Source: Promethearchaeota archaeon
Lineage (GTDB): Archaea > Asgardarchaeota > Lokiarchaeia > Sigyniarchaeales > SOKP01
Assembly: GCA_018238625.1 (NCBI GenBank)
Contig: JABCSY010000044.1
Location: 1-33,771 of the forward strand
Length of the DNA: 33,771 nt
Direction: 5' to 3'
The position numbers and the translations under genes were made by a program. This document shows positions 33,189 through 33,771 of this stretch, piece by piece. Below the pieces are notes generated by a model, which saw nothing but the letters and a program-made list of their open reading frames with translations, was not told the DNA's origin and did not search any database. Position 1 is the first letter of the stretch; the number at the start of each line of letters is the position of its first letter.

Positions 33189-33771
33189 CTACTCAATACC
33201 AAGCAACTTTATTATTAAATTTGCCATAGAATAAGGATCGAGGCTTTTATCCATAACTAATCTGATATACTCGTCAATATCAGAGTTGGAACTTATTAAA
33301 CCTTCTACTTTTTTGGTGATTTTATGCTTTAGAATTTGAAGCGTTTCGCTTTTTATTCGATTTACTTGATAATTTTCTATAATTCCTGATTCTTCTAAGA
33401 ATTTTTTGTGCTCTTCAATTAGCTCAATTGCTTCTTCAAAATTTTCGCTTGTTTTCGAATTAACTTTTACGATTTTGGGAGTCCATTTCACTATTTTTGC
33501 GTAATTTTCATCAATGTTATTGGATTTATACTTATAGTTCATATCTAATTCTAACATCTGAGTAATTTCAGCAACTTTTTTGTCAGCCCCAGATAGATCC
33601 ATCTTGTTTACAACAAAAACATCCGTGATTTCCATGATTCCAGCTTTAATAGCTTGAATATCGTCTCCCATGCCAGGAACTAAGAGTACAACAACAGTAT
33701 GAGCCGATTTAAATATGTCTACTTCTGATTGTCCTACTCCAACGGTTTCAACAATAACTACATCACATCCG
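33189..33771 (-). CDS. meaB: MeaB/ArgK-type GTPase, methylmalonyl-CoA mutase chaperone (partial)
   Basis: The gene runs off the right edge, so its N-terminus and P-loop are missing. The visible 194 codons start in CDVVIVETVGVGQSEVD, the ETVGVGQSE signature of MeaB/ArgK that includes the G3 region. They continue with VVVLLVPGMGDDIQAIKAGI and ADVF-like MEITDVFVVNKMD, where NKMD is the G4 motif that sets GTP specificity. The C-terminal helical arm mediates dimerisation in the family. The Met at 33671 is internal, not a start. MeaB protects and reloads the B12-dependent methylmalonyl-CoA mutase, which would probably be encoded beyond the window. Confidence 0.92.
   Translation of the reverse strand, partial: GCDVVIVETVGVGQSEVDIFKSAHTVVVLLVPGMGDDIQAIKAGIMEITDVFVVNKMDLSGADKKVAEITQMLELDMNYKYKSNNIDENYAKIVKWTPKIVKVNSKTSENFEEAIELIEEHKKFLEESGIIENYQVNRIKSETLQILKHKITKKVEGLISSNSDIDEYIRLVMDKSLDPYSMANLIIKLLGIE

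Overview
This is an AT-rich, gene-dense archaeal chromosome segment. It is most likely from an Asgard archaeon of the Lokiarchaeia (Promethearchaeota) type. That placement is inferred from several signs: TATA-like boxes about 25-30 bases before predicted transcript starts; U-rich terminators; an archaeal-type RNase P RNA; large beta-helix surface proteins ending in a Pro-Gly-Tyr plus membrane-helix anchor; ribbon-helix-helix/histidine-kinase-like signalling proteins; and a bacterial-type DnaK/DnaJ/GrpE set. No diagnostic rRNA or ribosomal protein is present, so the lineage is not proven.

Left part (1-14.7 kb). The window opens in the last codons of a flavin oxidoreductase of the nitronate monooxygenase family. 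Then come a glycyl-radical-enzyme activase with no partner enzyme in view, two little-known proteins (one membrane, one FMN-split-barrel-like), and a 1232-residue surface protein built from two tandem NosD-like beta-helix modules. A sulfatase and a second nitronate-monooxygenase-like protein form a short same-strand pair. A small ribbon-helix-helix protein, a 53-residue ORF, a membrane pyrophosphatase (K+-independent type, probably proton-pumping), an MFS exporter and a 7-TM membrane protein follow.

Middle (14.7-25 kb). An RNase P RNA gene (about 14760-15090) is followed by minus-strand genes: a Cys-rich conserved protein, and a slipin plus hexulose-6-phosphate-synthase-like pair. The slipin gene diverges from a small membrane zinc-ribbon gene, and four TCCAAT/ATTGGA half-sites lie between them. 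A 34-residue rubredoxin-like mini-protein and a 40-residue ORF come next. The Hsp70 locus has dnaJ and dnaK on the minus strand and grpE diverging on the plus strand. A GT-C-type membrane glycosyltransferase and a small zinc-ribbon protein close this part.

Right part (25-33.8 kb) looks accessory. A 44-45 bp direct repeat occurs at 25057 and again at 32293, each time upstream of a toxin-antitoxin-like pair: a RelE/ParE module at 25285-25742 and an MNT/HEPN module at 32396-33161. Between the repeats lie a 22-base tRNA 3' fragment (att-like), a three-gene ABC export operon, a two-component pair and a Pr6Pr-type membrane protein. The two-component pair is an RHH-DHp-receiver protein next to a PAS histidine kinase. 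The window ends inside a MeaB-type GTPase gene.

Most notable is the RelE/ParE module. The toxin frame has no ATG/GTG/TTG start, and a single base (A25460) accounts for both the missing toxin ATG and the shortened antitoxin. The gene either starts at AUA in an overlapping AUAG or has been silenced by one point mutation.
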